In this document: one piece after another, positions 46,582-59,239 of the stretch | Numbering within the stretch: the first letter of the stretch is position 1 | Layout: each line of letters begins with the position of its first letter | Source: Pyrus communis | Taxonomy: Eukaryota; Streptophyta; Magnoliopsida; Rosales; Rosaceae | Reading direction: 5' to 3' | Assembly (NCBI RefSeq): GCF_963583255.1 | Contig: NC_084803.1 | Coordinates: 8,174,238-8,238,237 of the forward strand | Length of the DNA stretch: 64,000 nt | Program-made: the position numbers and the translations under genes | Notes under the pieces: model-generated | Databases searched by the model: none | Seen by the model: only the letters and a program-made list of their open reading frames with translations | What the model was told of the DNA's origin: nothing

Positions 46582-46925
46582 TATGATGAGTAACTAATAT
46601 ATATTTTGTAGGTAAATTAATGTTGAATCAAATAACATTCTTTTATTTAGTAGGTAATATATTTTCCATGTATTATTACATATATTTGGCATAATTTATT
46701 ATTATAAGATATATGTACAGTACAAATAATAGGTAAATTAATTTTGAATCAAATAACATTCTTCATTATGTAGGTATTTTATTCTGTATGTATCATATAT
46801 TGGGCACATTTTATTATTATATGTACAAATAATAGGTAAAGTAGTATTGAATAAAAAAAATATTATTTTCTATGTAGGTACATTATTTTGCATCTATTGG
46901 GTTTGCTTTATTATGTAGGTAAATC
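46536..46925. repeat. (TA)n tract followed by an imperfect tandem repeat
   Basis: TA repeats span 46536-46578. From about 46607 a unit starting GTAGGTAAATTAATGTTGAA recurs near 46730 and 46833, with periods of about 120 and 105 bp. Confidence 0.75.
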
Positions 46926-48650
46926 TAGCAGTCCAGAAATCTAGCTGTTGGGAATCTAACAGTCCAGAAATCTGGCTGTTGGAAATCCAACGGTCGAGGA
47001 TTGGCCACATGGCCTCCCATCAGAAAGGTTTATTGCGCCTGTACAACCAGGCCCGCCTCTGTTTTGTTATGGGTGACACACGCCCAGTTGTGCGTCCTTC
47101 CTACGCACTTGGTGCAAAAAAATATTAAAGGCTATCTGACGTCACGTTGAAGTCAGATAGGCTGTCTCTTCCCTCTGTCAATTTTGGGCCAGCCTATGGC
47201 CTGGCTTAGGCTGGGTGCCAGCCTAAAGGGATGGGGTGGAGCAAATAAACGAGATGCCGGTCCATTTTTTTGGACTGGGTGCCAACCTAAAGGCTCGGGT
47301 GGAGTTGCTCTTAATGTGTTTTGTTTGTAGGTATACTATGTTTTTGTACTTTTTAGTTGGGCTTCATATTTCACCTATAGGTATATTATCCATTCTTGTA
47401 TTTGTTCCTTGAAGTAGTTTGTATATTCTGCAGGTGGGTTTATGTTAGTATGTTTGTTTTTTGTTATAAGATATTAGATGGATTAAATAAACCAATTTTC
47501 AAATATTCAAAACTCAAAAATAGAAACAAAAAGATGCATGAAATTAGAAGACTTTAATTATATAGCTAATGTTTAAAAAAATTATAAAATGAGTATAAAA
47601 AATAAAATAAAAAAAGATAATACTTAACCCAATAATATGTTGATTTTTTAGACCCATATATAAATATCCAAATAATTTAATCATTTGTTTTATTTGAAGT
47701 GTGCATATAGAATAAAAAAATAAAAAATAAAAGTGCTACGACTATTATGTCATTTTCATGTAATTATCAAGGGGGGAGAGTATCCTTTCCGGATTCATTT
47801 TATGGGGATCCTAGGGATCTCCACATCTTAATCGTTTATCGTATATCGTGCTGTCAAATTTCATTAGGTATTATTTGTGTTCAATTTTAAATGAAAAAGT
47901 CAAATTATTTATGATTACATGATACACGATGAATGATTAAGATATAAGAATTCTTAAGATCCTCATAATTTAGATCCGATTATGATCCAAATCCTATCAA
48001 GGTAACATTTTGTCAACTTAATGCGGTGAAAAGAGTATTATGTCATTTGCACGTATATCAGTAGGGAACCCCTTTGTCATCCCAAGAAATGCATTTAATA
48101 GTAGTTTCAGTAACCAAACATGAATTTGTACTTCACTAACCCACTTTCTCTCCCTTTTTTTCAACTCATCCCTATAACTTTCATTATCATATGCATAACG
48201 TGTAGAAGCAAAATGGTTTTCGCACACCATTTTTAATTACTTTTACAGTAGAATTTCAATCATTTAATATCCAATAAATTTATAACCTTGGTTAAATAAT
48301 GGTTGATCAGTCTTGACTTGGGAATAACATGCTAAATTAATAATTCGCAAAATTTATAATATTATGCACTATAAAAAAATTCATATAAGTCCCTCGTAAT
48401 ACATAAATTAATAATTTCATTTTACTGTGGGTTTGTCTTATTAAATAGAGTTTTTACGTGGTTAAATGTTAATAAAATAGAATAATGTATTACATTCAAT
48501 AATGTACAGTCTATTTTTGAAAAGAAAAAGAAAATTCATGAATTTTAATTTGGTAAATAAATATGTAGAATTGTTAGTTTGTAAAACGAAAAACTAAATA
48601 CAATGTATAATATTTAAGAAAATATGTGATACCTTGATAGATTAATAAGT
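46926..48650. other. No gene; small GC-richer insert then A/T-rich spacer
   Basis: 46926-47320 is GC-richer, begins with two AGTCCAGAAATCT repeats and ends GGTGGAGTTGCTCTTA, an end typical of plant MITEs, but matching ends were not proven. The rest is A/T-rich without recognisable content. Confidence 0.5.
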
Positions 48651-48654
48651 TATG

Positions 48655-48760
48655 TAAGTGGCTCTTTCCCACAGTGATGGAAATGTATTGAGCCATTGCA
48701 TGACGGTGTGGGTTCAAACCCCGTAGGTGGATAATCTAATAAAATCTATTGTTTGACAAA

Positions 48761-48765
<5 letters not shown>
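48655..48765 (+). mobile_element. Possible SINE with polymerase III B-box
   Basis: The sequence contains GTGTGGGTTCAAACCCCGTAG, matching the B-box consensus GGTTCRANNCC, preceded by TGGCTCTTTCCCACAGTGATGG. It ends in an A stretch and a (TA)n tract (48764-48796). No cloverleaf was found, so it is tRNA-derived at most. Target duplications were not found. Confidence 0.5.
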
Positions 48766-48798
<33 letters not shown>

Positions 48799-48799
48799 T

Positions 48800-51690
48800 T
48801 AATAAGTTAGTAATTAATTAATTAATTGATTATATAACATTAGCAAAATTAATAAATTATCTTCAATCTCAAAGCTATTAATTTATAGAGGTTTTAACTG
48901 CTTATATAAACAATGATCAAAACAAAATAAAACAAATAAAAAAGAGAAAAACGAAGATTGAAAAGGAAATTTCACAATTTTTTAAAGTAAAAGAAACGTC
49001 CACGAAGCTTGGAATTGAACTCATGCTAGGACAACACTACACACTAGAATCATTCAAAAACAACTGCTGTCAAAGGTGGTGTCTTTCAATCGATGATGTT
49101 GTTTTTGTTGTTGTTGTTGGTGGGGTGGGTTGCCTCTTTTGGGACTTCCTATTCGGTTCTTCTTTGTTGTAGTGTACTTTGGTTTTTTTTGGATTGCTTT
49201 ATTGGCTTTTCTTATCTAATACAAGTTACTTTCTTTGACCAGAAAATAAAGAAACTTGCTTCCACAAATATATGTTCATCTGGCTTTGTTTGACCAAATT
49301 TCCTTTACTTAAATGCACAACATCGATATTTCTATGTAGATATGTCCATATTCTCTATTAGGGCAGGCCAAGGTCGATAGACTCGATGCGTCAACATTTC
49401 CTTTACTTACATGCACACATCAATTGTCCAGTTTTAAATCGAAATTGAACCGTTAGGATTCTAAACTGCTACTATCGATTAAAAGATTAACAATCGAAAT
49501 TTTTTTTTTTTTTGGAGAGTTTCCTTTGCTCTTATTCATCTCTCAATATATATTTCTCTAATATTTATACATAAATAAAGACTAAACTAGAAGCTAAATA
49601 AGATTAGTGCTTATCACCTCATATTATTCTTGGGACATTATGGATATCCACATGTCCCCAACTCCTTGCTGTTTCTTTCTACCTCAATTCCACAAATATA
49701 TGCAAATGTTCAAGTCTTTGCATCCATCCGATAGTCAGATTCGTCATCCGTACTACAATTTTGAATTTTCTCCCGTCGAATTGTTTTGTCTCTGTCTGTA
49801 CAGTCTTGGGTACACGCAACTTCGCACGCACGTAGTTGCTTAAGGGATGATCTAATACCACTTGCATTTGGTCCAATGCAGGTGACATCAGGGACCGAGC
49901 TAGAACTTTCTTCTAGTGGGGGCAACCCGAAAATCAATAAAGAAAACCTTATTATAGTATGACTTATACCCAATATGATAATAGGAATAATTTCAAATGA
50001 TGATATATCATAATTCCAATGTTACAAAAATTTCAGTGTAGTGGAAAGTAACAAAGTGATAAGAAATTAAAATATTAATACATGATTACACGGGAGAGGT
50101 TTTTCGGTTTGAATGATAGAATAAAAGCATTTTTGCTCATATAATATTTGATATGAAGTATATGCAGTATGAAAGTATGTTAAATATTAGATACATATAT
50201 TTTCTTCAAAGATAGCGCGTGTGAATTATATAATTGTAGTCTGCAACTTAACAAATGAATCACTTGAGTGGGGACATATGCCCCCAGTGAGCCTTCATTG
50301 GCTCTGTCCATGGGTGACATTGTACATCTCCTCACATTAATCAAATCCTAAATCCCTCCCTCCTACCGTCGGCAGAAGAATAATTTATATGAATCAGGAC
50401 GTGATGTGGTGATGAATCAATTTCATGTTAGCTCTTTTTCGACAGAATTTGTAAGTGTATAAGTTGTGCAAGATGTATTTGAATTCTATATTAAGAATTG
50501 TTGAGAAGAATGATTCTTTAGAGAAAGGTGCTTGCAAATCCTATTTTCTAAACGACACTCACCTAATCTAAACGATGAAATAAAACTTAAATTTCAAATA
50601 AGCCGGCATATAAAAGGTAAGTGGTGTTATTGCAAAATAGATGGAAGGTCTTATAGCACAATCCAAATGAGTTCATTATCACATGACGTCTCAGCCTAAT
50701 AATGTAATGTTATGAATTCTTTCTAAAAAAAGTCTTAGTAATGGTGAATCTAGTCCACAAAAAACCTTTTCAACCTAAAAAAAAAAAATCAATGCTCCAA
50801 TTTCTCATTAATATCTACTTAAAATATACAAACGTAGAACATAGGTTGTCAGATCCAAGTGTTTGTTTTTCTATTTTCTTACCAAGACTTCTATGTATTA
50901 TGTAAGAAAAATGTTAAAAAGACTTTTTCAAAATAGAACTCTTTGTTACCTCGCACTATGAAGTTAATTCCTTTTGAAGAGCATCTCCAAAACTATACAA
51001 AGCGCCAAACTATAAATAATTATACACTCAGTCTTTACAAGCAGATTAGCAGTGAATTTTTTATATCCGAGAAAATGCAAAATGTTTAAAAATAAAAAAG
51101 TTTACTTTTTGGTTGGCCAAAAAGCTTTCTGTTCTGCAAGAAGTAAAATTCTTCGCCGCAAAATGTAAAAAAATGTGTGAATCTACATCCTACTTTCACA
51201 TCGTAGGACGTGGGCTTGCGAATTAAAGAGAGAAAAGTGAATGTAATTAATTCTAAGTTTAATCTTTTTCTTTATATAAATTAAGATGTAAATGGGAATG
51301 TACATCTCAAATTTATATTTTTTTAGGGGCGTTTTGATATAGGTGCCTCGTTTTTTAATTTTTTTAGACTAAACATACACTCCTTTTGAAAATTTGATCA
51401 AACATTTTCCTAAAATTTTGGTTATTAATTTTAGTTTTTCACGTAAGTTCAATTTTGTTTAGAATTTTAGTTTTTCACGACTTCTCCTAGGCATTTCGTT
51501 TTCTTTTTTCTTTTTTTTCCTATTATCCCTATATTTATGCATTTAGTATCCATCTCTATGCATTTTTTTATTGTTTATTATAATTTTTACCTTTTTTTTT
51601 TGTTAATATAGTAGAATATTTATATAAAAAAAATTGTCAAAATTTATTATTTAGAAGACCCAACACATAATAAAGATTTGTTTAATTATA
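48800..51690. other. No gene recognised
   Basis: A/T-rich spacer. 49090-49260 ends in CTAATACAAGTTACTTTCTT and TGACCAGAAAATAAAG, reminiscent of a LINE 3' tail, but no reverse-transcriptase sequence is present. 50900-50950 resembles the MITE at 7651-7809. Short frames at 49093-49973 have no recognisable content. Confidence 0.5.
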
Positions 51691-51699
51691 TAGCTATTT

Positions 51700-52090
51700 A
51701 CCTATAATATGGACACATTTAGTTTTATAGTGGATTTGATTTTTTGTATTTCTCGGTACATTTGGAATAGAAATGTACCAAAATGGTTATCTGATAGAGA
51801 CAATTGGTTTTGTGGTACATTTGGGATTTTTTGTTCATTTGGGATTTTTTGTTCATTTGGTCTTTTGGTACAACAAGAATCTAAACGTACCAAAAGGGTT
51901 ACCTGACAATGGACACATTTGGTTTTATGATACATTTGAAATTTTGGTACATTTGGTTTCTCTGTATATTTGAAATACCAAAAGGGTTACATAACAATGG
52001 GTACATTTGAATTTTTGGTGCATTTGGTTTCTTAGTACAATTGAAATCTAAACATACCAAAAGTCGATACTTTTTTTCTCAAATGTACCA
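51700..52090 (+). repeat. Imperfect tandem repeat of GTACATTTGG-rich units
   Basis: Units containing TGGTACATTTGG, ACCAAAAGGGTTAC and ACAATGG-ACACATTTGG alternate several times, including a perfect duplication of GGGATTTTTTGTTCATTT at about 51823-51860. Units run about 40-110 bp. Confidence 0.75.
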
Positions 52091-52099
52091 TAAGTTTTA

Positions 52100-53200
52100 A
52101 GTATATTTTTTATATATCTATACATAAAAAAATATGTATTGAAGACTTTTTATTGAGACAATTTTAATAGAAAGAGTTTTTTTAAATGAAGAATTAGTTA
52201 ATTAATTTTTTATTTTATTTTATTAAAAAAATGTCATTTAATGCGTAGAAGGGGATTGACGAAATTAAATTCGTATATTATAGGCAATTAGTTGCTAAGC
52301 TACCTTATGCCTCTATATAAATGCATTTAAATTAATGACATGGAAATTAAATAAATAAAAAATTATTGAGGTGACAATTAATCGAAGCACCTCAATCAAA
52401 TCTTTAAAGGGATGAATGTTTAATCTAACAACTATAAAAAATATGTAATTTTCCCTTTTTTTATTCAAAAAGATGCTCACGAAATAGCCGGAGCATCTTT
52501 AATAAAAAAAAAAAAAATTACGATGTAAGTTTTATGTACACATTTTAGATTACGATGGAAGTAGCACGGCCTTTGCTAAAATATAGAGCATGGACCAATA
52601 AAGTACAGATTTTTTTTTTTTTTTCCGTAACAAAAAGTTTAAGGGAGGGGAGCTACCCCATCCCAGCGTTAGGGCATACCATAGGCCTATTTGAGAACTT
52701 AAAGAGAGGGTCTCAACCTTTTTTTTTTTTTTTTTTATTAAATCGCCACCATGAGAGATTGTTGGTAATAAGACTCGAACCTAAATCTTGGTTCAGCGTA
52801 GAGAACGATTCTTACCAACTTAACCAACCTCGTAGATAGAGACTTTGAAATTATATAAAACAGTAACTCAAAAAACAAAAACAAAAATAAAAAAACGTCA
52901 CAAGTTTATTTTATGATGAAGTACGCGTCCATGTCCACCTAACAGAATCTCAATGAAGAGCAGATTCGTGCATAAAGAAGCATTTGCAAAAATTAAATCA
53001 AGCATCATGTACCAAAATATAAGACCACAAGACAAGAAAGACCCGACAAGGAGCTTAAAATGTTCAAAAAAGTGTTCCATTAGTTATCGAAATTTGATCA
53101 GCTTTCATCGTCTTACAACATGAGCGCGGAGAATTACATTCTGATACCTTTCAAAAATAACTACTTATAAAAGTACAAACCACCAGTATGTTCAATGGTG
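52100..53200. other. No gene; possible transposon debris
   Basis: 52600-52840 holds T tracts around AAGGGAGGGGAGCTACCCCA and a TAAGACTCGAACCTAAATC stretch like a SINE/LTR end. No protein is recognised. Confidence 0.45.
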
Positions 53201-53478
53201 GCTGTTAAAATGGTCACTTTACCAATCTGCCGTCATGTTCGGTTGTGGAGATTTCGGTGTCATCTCTATACGTTCTTTGGGTCGTACACCTAAAGAACTG
53301 TATCGAGATGCTGCCGAAATTCATCCACATCAAAATCTAATTTGATGTAGCCGTAAATTACGTGACATGACTATGCATTCCCAAATGGGATGGGGCCCTT
53401 AACGGAGGCATAAGGTGACATTATCATTTTCTATGAATTTGTTGTGATTGTTGTATTGTTATTGTGGTTCCAGGAATT

Positions 53479-53646
53479 ATGGATAGGATGTGGATACAGA
53501 ACCCGAATAGATGTGCGGACGAATACTTGGATGGAATCGAGGATTTTATTGACTTTGCACGTACATACAACCCGGGTGCAACTAGAATCCGGTGTCCTTG
53601 TAGGAGGTGCAACAACACGTTAAGGGAGATAATTGAAAATGTTTGA
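53479..53646 (+). pseudogene. CACTA transposase-associated domain fragment (Transpos_assoc-like)
   Basis: The frame reads MDRMWIQNPNRCADEYLDG, then EDFIDFARTYN, then RIRCPCRRCNNTLREI, ending in TGA at 53644-53646 (55 residues). The start MD+xW, the E(Y)LDGIE(D/E)F and the CPCRRC zinc motif are characteristic of the N-terminal transposase-associated domain in plant CACTA proteins. In copy A there is no equivalent. It lies just left of the segmental-duplication junction. It is a remnant; no DDE-containing partner follows. Confidence 0.75.
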
Positions 53647-53703
53647 TTTAATTTAGTAAGGAATTGAATGATTGAGACATATAATACTTAATTGTTTGAT
53701 TTA

Positions 53704-55545
53704 AGTTGTCGATAAGTATCCTACCTTTTAATTGTTTTTCCTTCAAATTTTGTATATTTATATTACTTAAAGTATGTAATTAATTTGTTACATTGCAAAC
53801 AAACTACAATTTTGAGGACATCAACGACGATATGCTGGCGTATGTCAACAGGCTCTTCTTTGAACGGTACAAGCAGTGGAAGAGTAACCTGCACCAATAT
53901 TTTGAGACATTTGATGATCCGCAGGTCGCTCTTGAGGAAGGTTGCCTGAAGGAGTTTGAGGGTCGGGAGGATAATTGGGCGTGGTTCTGCAGTCATTTTC
54001 AGGAGCCCGGCTATGTGGTTTTTTTTTTTATATTAAGTTTAAAACTATTATACGTTTCTTACTAATGTTTATTGATTTTTTTATATTTCATTTAAATTTG
54101 AACTAATACGTTTATTTTTTGTATAACAGAAGAAAGCGAAAGCCAACAAGAGCAATAGGGACAAGAAGACTCTTCTCCACCATTCCGGTTTGAGGCCCTT
54201 CTCATATAGGATGGAGGTGCGACGGTGGGTAATAATAAAGTTTTTCATATTCAATTTTTAATATTTCATTAATATATTTTTTTTCATACTAACATTTTTC
54301 TTCTCTTGTTCTATTTAAGGGGGGGGGGGGTTCAAAATTCCCAGATATCGATGTCTTTACCAACATTTATGTTCGACCTGGGAATAAGGTGGTCGAGTTC
54401 CTTCATGTAAGTATTCTTCAATTTTAATTATTATCTTACATTCAAGTTTCATGGTTATTATATGAATGTTATAATTAATATTTGATGTTATATTACATAG
54501 GTGACGATGATGGAGAAGAGGCAATTGGTTCTTTAGGAGTCCGCCTCAGCTTCCTCCCAAGACTCCACTCGAGTATGTGGATCCCCCAAAGGATGTGGGG
54601 TTTCATATCCTTACGGAGACCTTGGATCAAACTCTCAGGCGGAGGCCGGGGACATCTTGTAGGGGGATAGGGAATGCCCGGTGACAGGAACCTAGAGTCC
54701 CTTCATCGTCATAGTCAACAGTCGAGTGACAACTTTGACAGCAGAGGTAGCCGACCTTGGGACTGAGCTCGCCTCGTATAGGAGCTAGATGTCACAGATT
54801 ATACAGGCCCTCAGTTTGTCCAGCATTCATCTCCTGCATCTTCGTCCCCCGTCTACCTCCGAGTCCTTCCAACCAGAGCATGGCCACACCTCCGCTCCTT
54901 CAACATCTGAGCCTGTTAACAACCTCGAGACCTTCTAGCCACCTCTGCCAGACGACCACATAGATTACGCTACATTGTTTTCTTTGTTTTTTACTTACTT
55001 TTTAAACATTTTTCTTGTACATAGTACATACATTTATATTAATTTAAATATATTAATTTTCTCTTCATTACATTTTTTTAATTGAAATTTAATTTTATTA
55101 CCAAAAAAAAAAAAACGCAATTTATTTTTATTACAAAAAAAATAAATAAAACAGAATGTAAAATTAAATTTAAAAAAAAAAATTTATTTTGCACGACGAA
55201 AGCCTTCGTCTCGCAAAACTCAAGCGATAAACTAGGTTTCGTTGCACAATAATAAATTGTCATCACGCAAAGTTTAGAGAGACGAATAATAGTTGTCCCA
55301 CGTATGTCCTGGTATTTTGTGTGATGAAAATATTCGTTCCTAAAAATTTTGTGCAACGAAGGGTAAACCGTCACGCAGTGTTCCTACAACCAATGATGTT
55401 TTTTGTCGTGCAAAGTCTTTTTTCATGATCTTTGCACGAAGGATTCTGCGCGACGACGTTTCTGTCGCGCTGAAGTTTGTGCGACAGAAATACACTTTGT
55501 GCGACCAACTTTGGTTCGTCGTGCAAATAGTAAAACATAGTAGTG
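53704..55545 (+). mobile_element. Right part of a CACTA element (copy B of 32053-33861)
   Basis: It matches the second half of the CACTA element at 29337-33861, ending in CATAGTAGTG at 55545 followed by ATA. The left CACTA terminus is absent. Module-3 exons are recognisable. The first splice donor is changed (GTAAGT to ATAAGT near 53712) and the next acceptor AG is AA near 53797. The codon that is TAG in copy A (32271) is CAG here (53922-53924). TAG at 54534-54536 is shared with copy A. A G10 tract at 54321 also differs. Confidence 0.88.
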
Positions 55546-55756
55546 ATACTACTAGACTATAGTACTAAGTGGCAACAGATCTCGAAATTTAAATTCATAT
55601 AACGATAAACATTACCATCACTTAAAAGTGGTGAGCAAAAACATTCCCAAATTAATTAATAGTTAACAGTAATTTCACCCTATTATACCACATTTTTTTT
55701 TTTTTTTTTTTGCAAAAATATTCTCCATCAAGGATTATTTATTTATTTATTATTTT

Positions 55757-56605
55757 TTTAACGATATTATCTATACTAAGAGGGAGTGAGCTAAACCTCA
55801 CAATGGGCTAGCAATAATATAGTTCAAATTCACCTACTGTCTAGTGGTATTCCTCTTCATTTGTAAGTGAGAGGTCTTAGGTTCAATTTTTGCCAAATGC
55901 AAGTTTGAACCACATCATTGCTAACCTATTGTTAGGCTAAGTCCACCCCTTCCCCTTTAGACCTACTCCAATCCTTGGAGTAAAATTTAAACTTACCCCA
56001 ACTTGCTCCAACCATTGGGGCAAAATATGAGTTTTAACCCAAAACTCACTTCTGGGGCAAGTTTAGCCCAAGATTCCCCCTAGGTTAGTGGGGCTGGCCC
56101 ACCATATATGTGTTTTTTTTTTTTAGTTTTATATTTATTAATTCATTGAATCCAACAACTGAAATCTAATATGATCAAATCCAATGGCAAAAAAAAAAAA
56201 AAAAAAAAAAAAAAGATCTAACGTCCAAATTTAAATCCAACGGCCAAAGTAATTAAAAAAAATCTTTTATGTGTTTCATATTTTTTCATAGTGTTCTACG
56301 AGTTTCATGATATCGGTTTAGTGATTTTTCAATATTTATTGGAATCTAAATATTTTTAGGTTAAAATGTTCATAAAATTAAATTAGGATAGTCTACATAA
56401 TTTTTTTTTTTTTCAAAAAAAAAAAAGTTACTTTAAGAAAGGAAAACTATCCTAAATTTATTTTTTAATAATATTGGGCTGAAAATTTAACCTAGAAGGG
56501 TTAGAGGAGAAAAATAGTATCTAGGTTAAAACCTAAATTTTTTGAGTTAAAAATTTTAAATTTTAACTCAAGGGTTGCAGATGGTCTTAATGTAGATAAT
56601 ATCGT
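55757..56605. mobile_element. SINE-like pieces split by a Tourist MITE (copy B)
   Basis: Counterpart of 34070-34905. The Tourist element is 55960-56586 with TTA at 55957-55959 and 56587-56589. Its right end complement (GACCATCTGCAACCC) pairs better with the left end than in copy A. An extra GGGGCTGGCCCACC block near 56088 is missing from copy A. Confidence 0.83.
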
Positions 56606-57471
56606 TCGTTCAAAAAACTTCATTTTCTTTACATCGTAACATTTTTATTGCGAATGCCTTATGACTAGGCTCTACATAAGCAAATTACCTAATTGAGATT
56701 GTGTTTCATATTTAATATTTTTCGAGTTGATCCCTAAATTATACCATTATAGCATTTATGTTGATATGAAAATTAAAATGTAGAGCTTTTTTATTTGCTT
56801 GTAACATGTATAGTGGCTTTGTAATTATAACTAATGTCGGAATAAATTCAAAAAGTGTTTTGTGAGACCATAATTTTTTAGGGTTGAAGTAAGACTGATT
56901 GGGATACGTACTTATATCTAAAAGAATCCGGTCATGGACTCAATGGCTTTGGATTCTCACAGTTATTAAACTCACACTAATATAACAACAGTGTTATAAG
57001 TATTAAACTCAGGTTGTTTAATTTTTATAAACTAGTGTGGAAGACCTTAATAAGACAAACTGTTGGTTGAAACATTGCCCTTACAATGATGTATGAATAT
57101 TTCGCATGAAACTCGAAGTAATGACAAAACCATCTTTTATTATTTACATGAAAGATAAATTTTTTTAGAGATTTGAAAAAGAAAAAAAAATACCAAAGTC
57201 TACATGAGAAATGAGGTTCTCTGGAGGACGATCCATAAAACAAAAAAAAAAAAACCATCTCTTATTATTTGGAGTTAATACTACACTTTGGATTACGAGG
57301 GACAAAACGCCCAGCGAAGAAACATACTTTTTTTTTTTTTTGAACAGACATAAACATAAACAGGAAAAGACAAAGCAACAGACTACATAGAAAAAAGAGG
57401 AACAAACAAAGCCCTCCAAATTATACTCTCTGGCATACACAGTGTATTCATACACCGTTCCATGCAAGTAT
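56606..57471. other. 3' flank of BIS-e, no gene
   Basis: The segment matches 34906-35750 downstream of BIS-c, apart from small indels such as an extra 18-20 bp near 56762. No gene. Confidence 0.7.
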
Positions 57472-59052
57472 TTAGCATGTAATAGATTCACTACGCAGCA
57501 CGGCTGTCTCGACAGTGAGTCCTGGTCCGATTCCAATCACGACACCCCATTCTAAACCTTCACCAGTTGTGGCTTTGCCTTCCCCAATCGACTTATTTCT
57601 CATCTCATCCAAAATAAAGTGCACCGATGGAGCTCCCATGTTGCCATACTCACTCAACACATGCCTTGTAGCCCTAAGCTTCCCTTCCTTCAAACCCAAT
57701 TGCTCTTCCACCTGGTCTACAATGGCGGGCCCACCAGGGTGCACACTGAAAAATAAGGAATTCCAGTCCTTATTCTTTCCGTCAACCTTTTCAAAAGTTT
57801 TAGTCAGAAAATCCACAACACTTCCACCAACAAATTTAGGGACGTCTCCCGATAAATAATAATTAAACCCCATTTCACGAATGTTGGCCACCACACCATG
57901 CTCTGAGTTAGGTATGATCGTCTGCCTGCAAGCCACAATTTCAAACAGTGACCTCTCAATTTCAGGCTCTGGATTAGCCCCAACTATCACAGCAGATGCT
58001 CCGTCAGCAAAAAGAGCCTGGCCCACCAGTATGTCAAGGTGGGTGTCAGTGAGTCCGTGGAAAAACACAGTCGTGATCTCAGCACACACCACAAGGACGC
58101 GTGCACCCTCGTTGTTCTCTGCGAAGTCCTTGGCCAAGCGGAGGACAGTCGCACCAGCATAGCAACCAGCTTCGTAGATCATGGTTCTGGTAACAGATGG
58201 GTTAAGGCCGAGGAGCTTGACCAATTGGAAGTCGGCACCTGGCATGTCAACGCAAGAAGCTGTGCAAAAGATGAGGTGGGTGATCTTTGAGATGGGCTGG
58301 CCCCACTCTTTGATGGCTTTCAGTGCTGCTTGTTGCCCTAGCTTTGGGACCTCAGGGTTCAACATGTCTTGGCGCACATCGAGTGATGGGGCTCCATAGG
58401 TATATATGCTTGGGTTAGCCTTTAGAATCTCTTCTGTTAGATACAAGTAACGCTTTCTTGTTCTTGATTTCTCACCTGTTAATTAGTAATTAAGTTAGGA
58501 CATGTTTTATATCTTTGTGCATCAACTAATACAATGTCATTTGAAGAAAAATTTACACATAACAATGTACTATTGGATCAAGATGCCACAGTTTAGTTAG
58601 TGTAACATGTCTAAAGTGACTATTGTCTTCTGTTAATAACAATGTATCTTTTGAAATGAACATGTCGTGTGGCACGTTGAGTTTGGGATGTGATTCATTT
58701 TACCTCATAATTTGGTAGAGTTAGAGTTTGCAACTCAAGGTCAAAGTCAATTCATTGAGAGGTCAAAAATCTTTCGTATAATTTCTTGCATGATATGTTT
58801 TCTTCCTACATATAAATATAAGGTAATCTCATGCATGTGCAGTATAAATGTGCACGACTAGTGCTTGTAAAAATTATACTTACAAATACGATCAAACTTC
58901 TCTCTTAAATCTGTTCTGTGCTCATTTTTGGTGACTCGAAACAAGAAATCAGGATAGTCTTTTTGGTAGTAGACGTTGGGAGGATTTGCAGTGCCAATGG
59001 CTAGGATTTTGGCATGTGGAGGCTCTACATGATTCTTAACCAAAGGCGCCAT
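57472..59052 (-). CDS. BIS: Biphenyl synthase BIS-e
   Basis: Exon 1 is 58884-59052 and exon 2 is 57472-58475; the 408-bp intron equals that of BIS-c in length (GTAAGT...CAG, Cys57 codon). The product is 390 aa with Cys161, Phe212, His302, Asn335 and GIGPG. Exon 1 encodes the same residues as BIS-c. It carries Ser232 for Pro in EIERSLF, while keeping the family Gly180 and Lys75. It arose with BIS-c in the segmental duplication, so it is its youngest sister. The gene and its 5' UTR block are intact and nothing suggests a pseudogene. Predicted role: benzoyl-CoA-primed synthesis of 3,5-dihydroxybiphenyl in the cytosol. Confidence 0.94.
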
Positions 59053-59152
59053 GAAGCAAGTTAAAGAGCAGATATAGAGTAGGGATTTGTTGAAACTTGA
59101 AAGAGACGGGGTGTTGAAAGGTTGCGATAAAATGAATGGCACTACCCCATTC

Positions 59153-59160
59153 CTTATATA
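59153..59160 (-). promoter_or_regulatory. TATA box of BIS-e
   Basis: CTATATAAGG about 100 bp before the ATG, in the same context as BIS-c. Confidence 0.75.
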
Positions 59161-59239
59161 GCAATCAGAGATCCTACTAACTTGTGGAATCTTCAATGTT
59201 AGGATATATTTTAATGCACACATAATATTCAACTCGTCA

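Noticed and set aside
48690..48730. tRNA gene suggested by GGTTCAAACCCC
   Set aside because: Only the B-box-like part fits. No cloverleaf with matching acceptor or anticodon arms is visible; a SINE is the better reading.
49093..49293. 66-residue hydrophobic frame
   Set aside because: Poly-Leu/Val start from GTT repeats; resembles a LINE 3' tail at most and has no coding support.
53210..53340. Possible coding stretch left of the transposase-associated fragment
   Set aside because: A short open run exists but I could not match it to a CACTA or host domain, and it ends before the next ATG.
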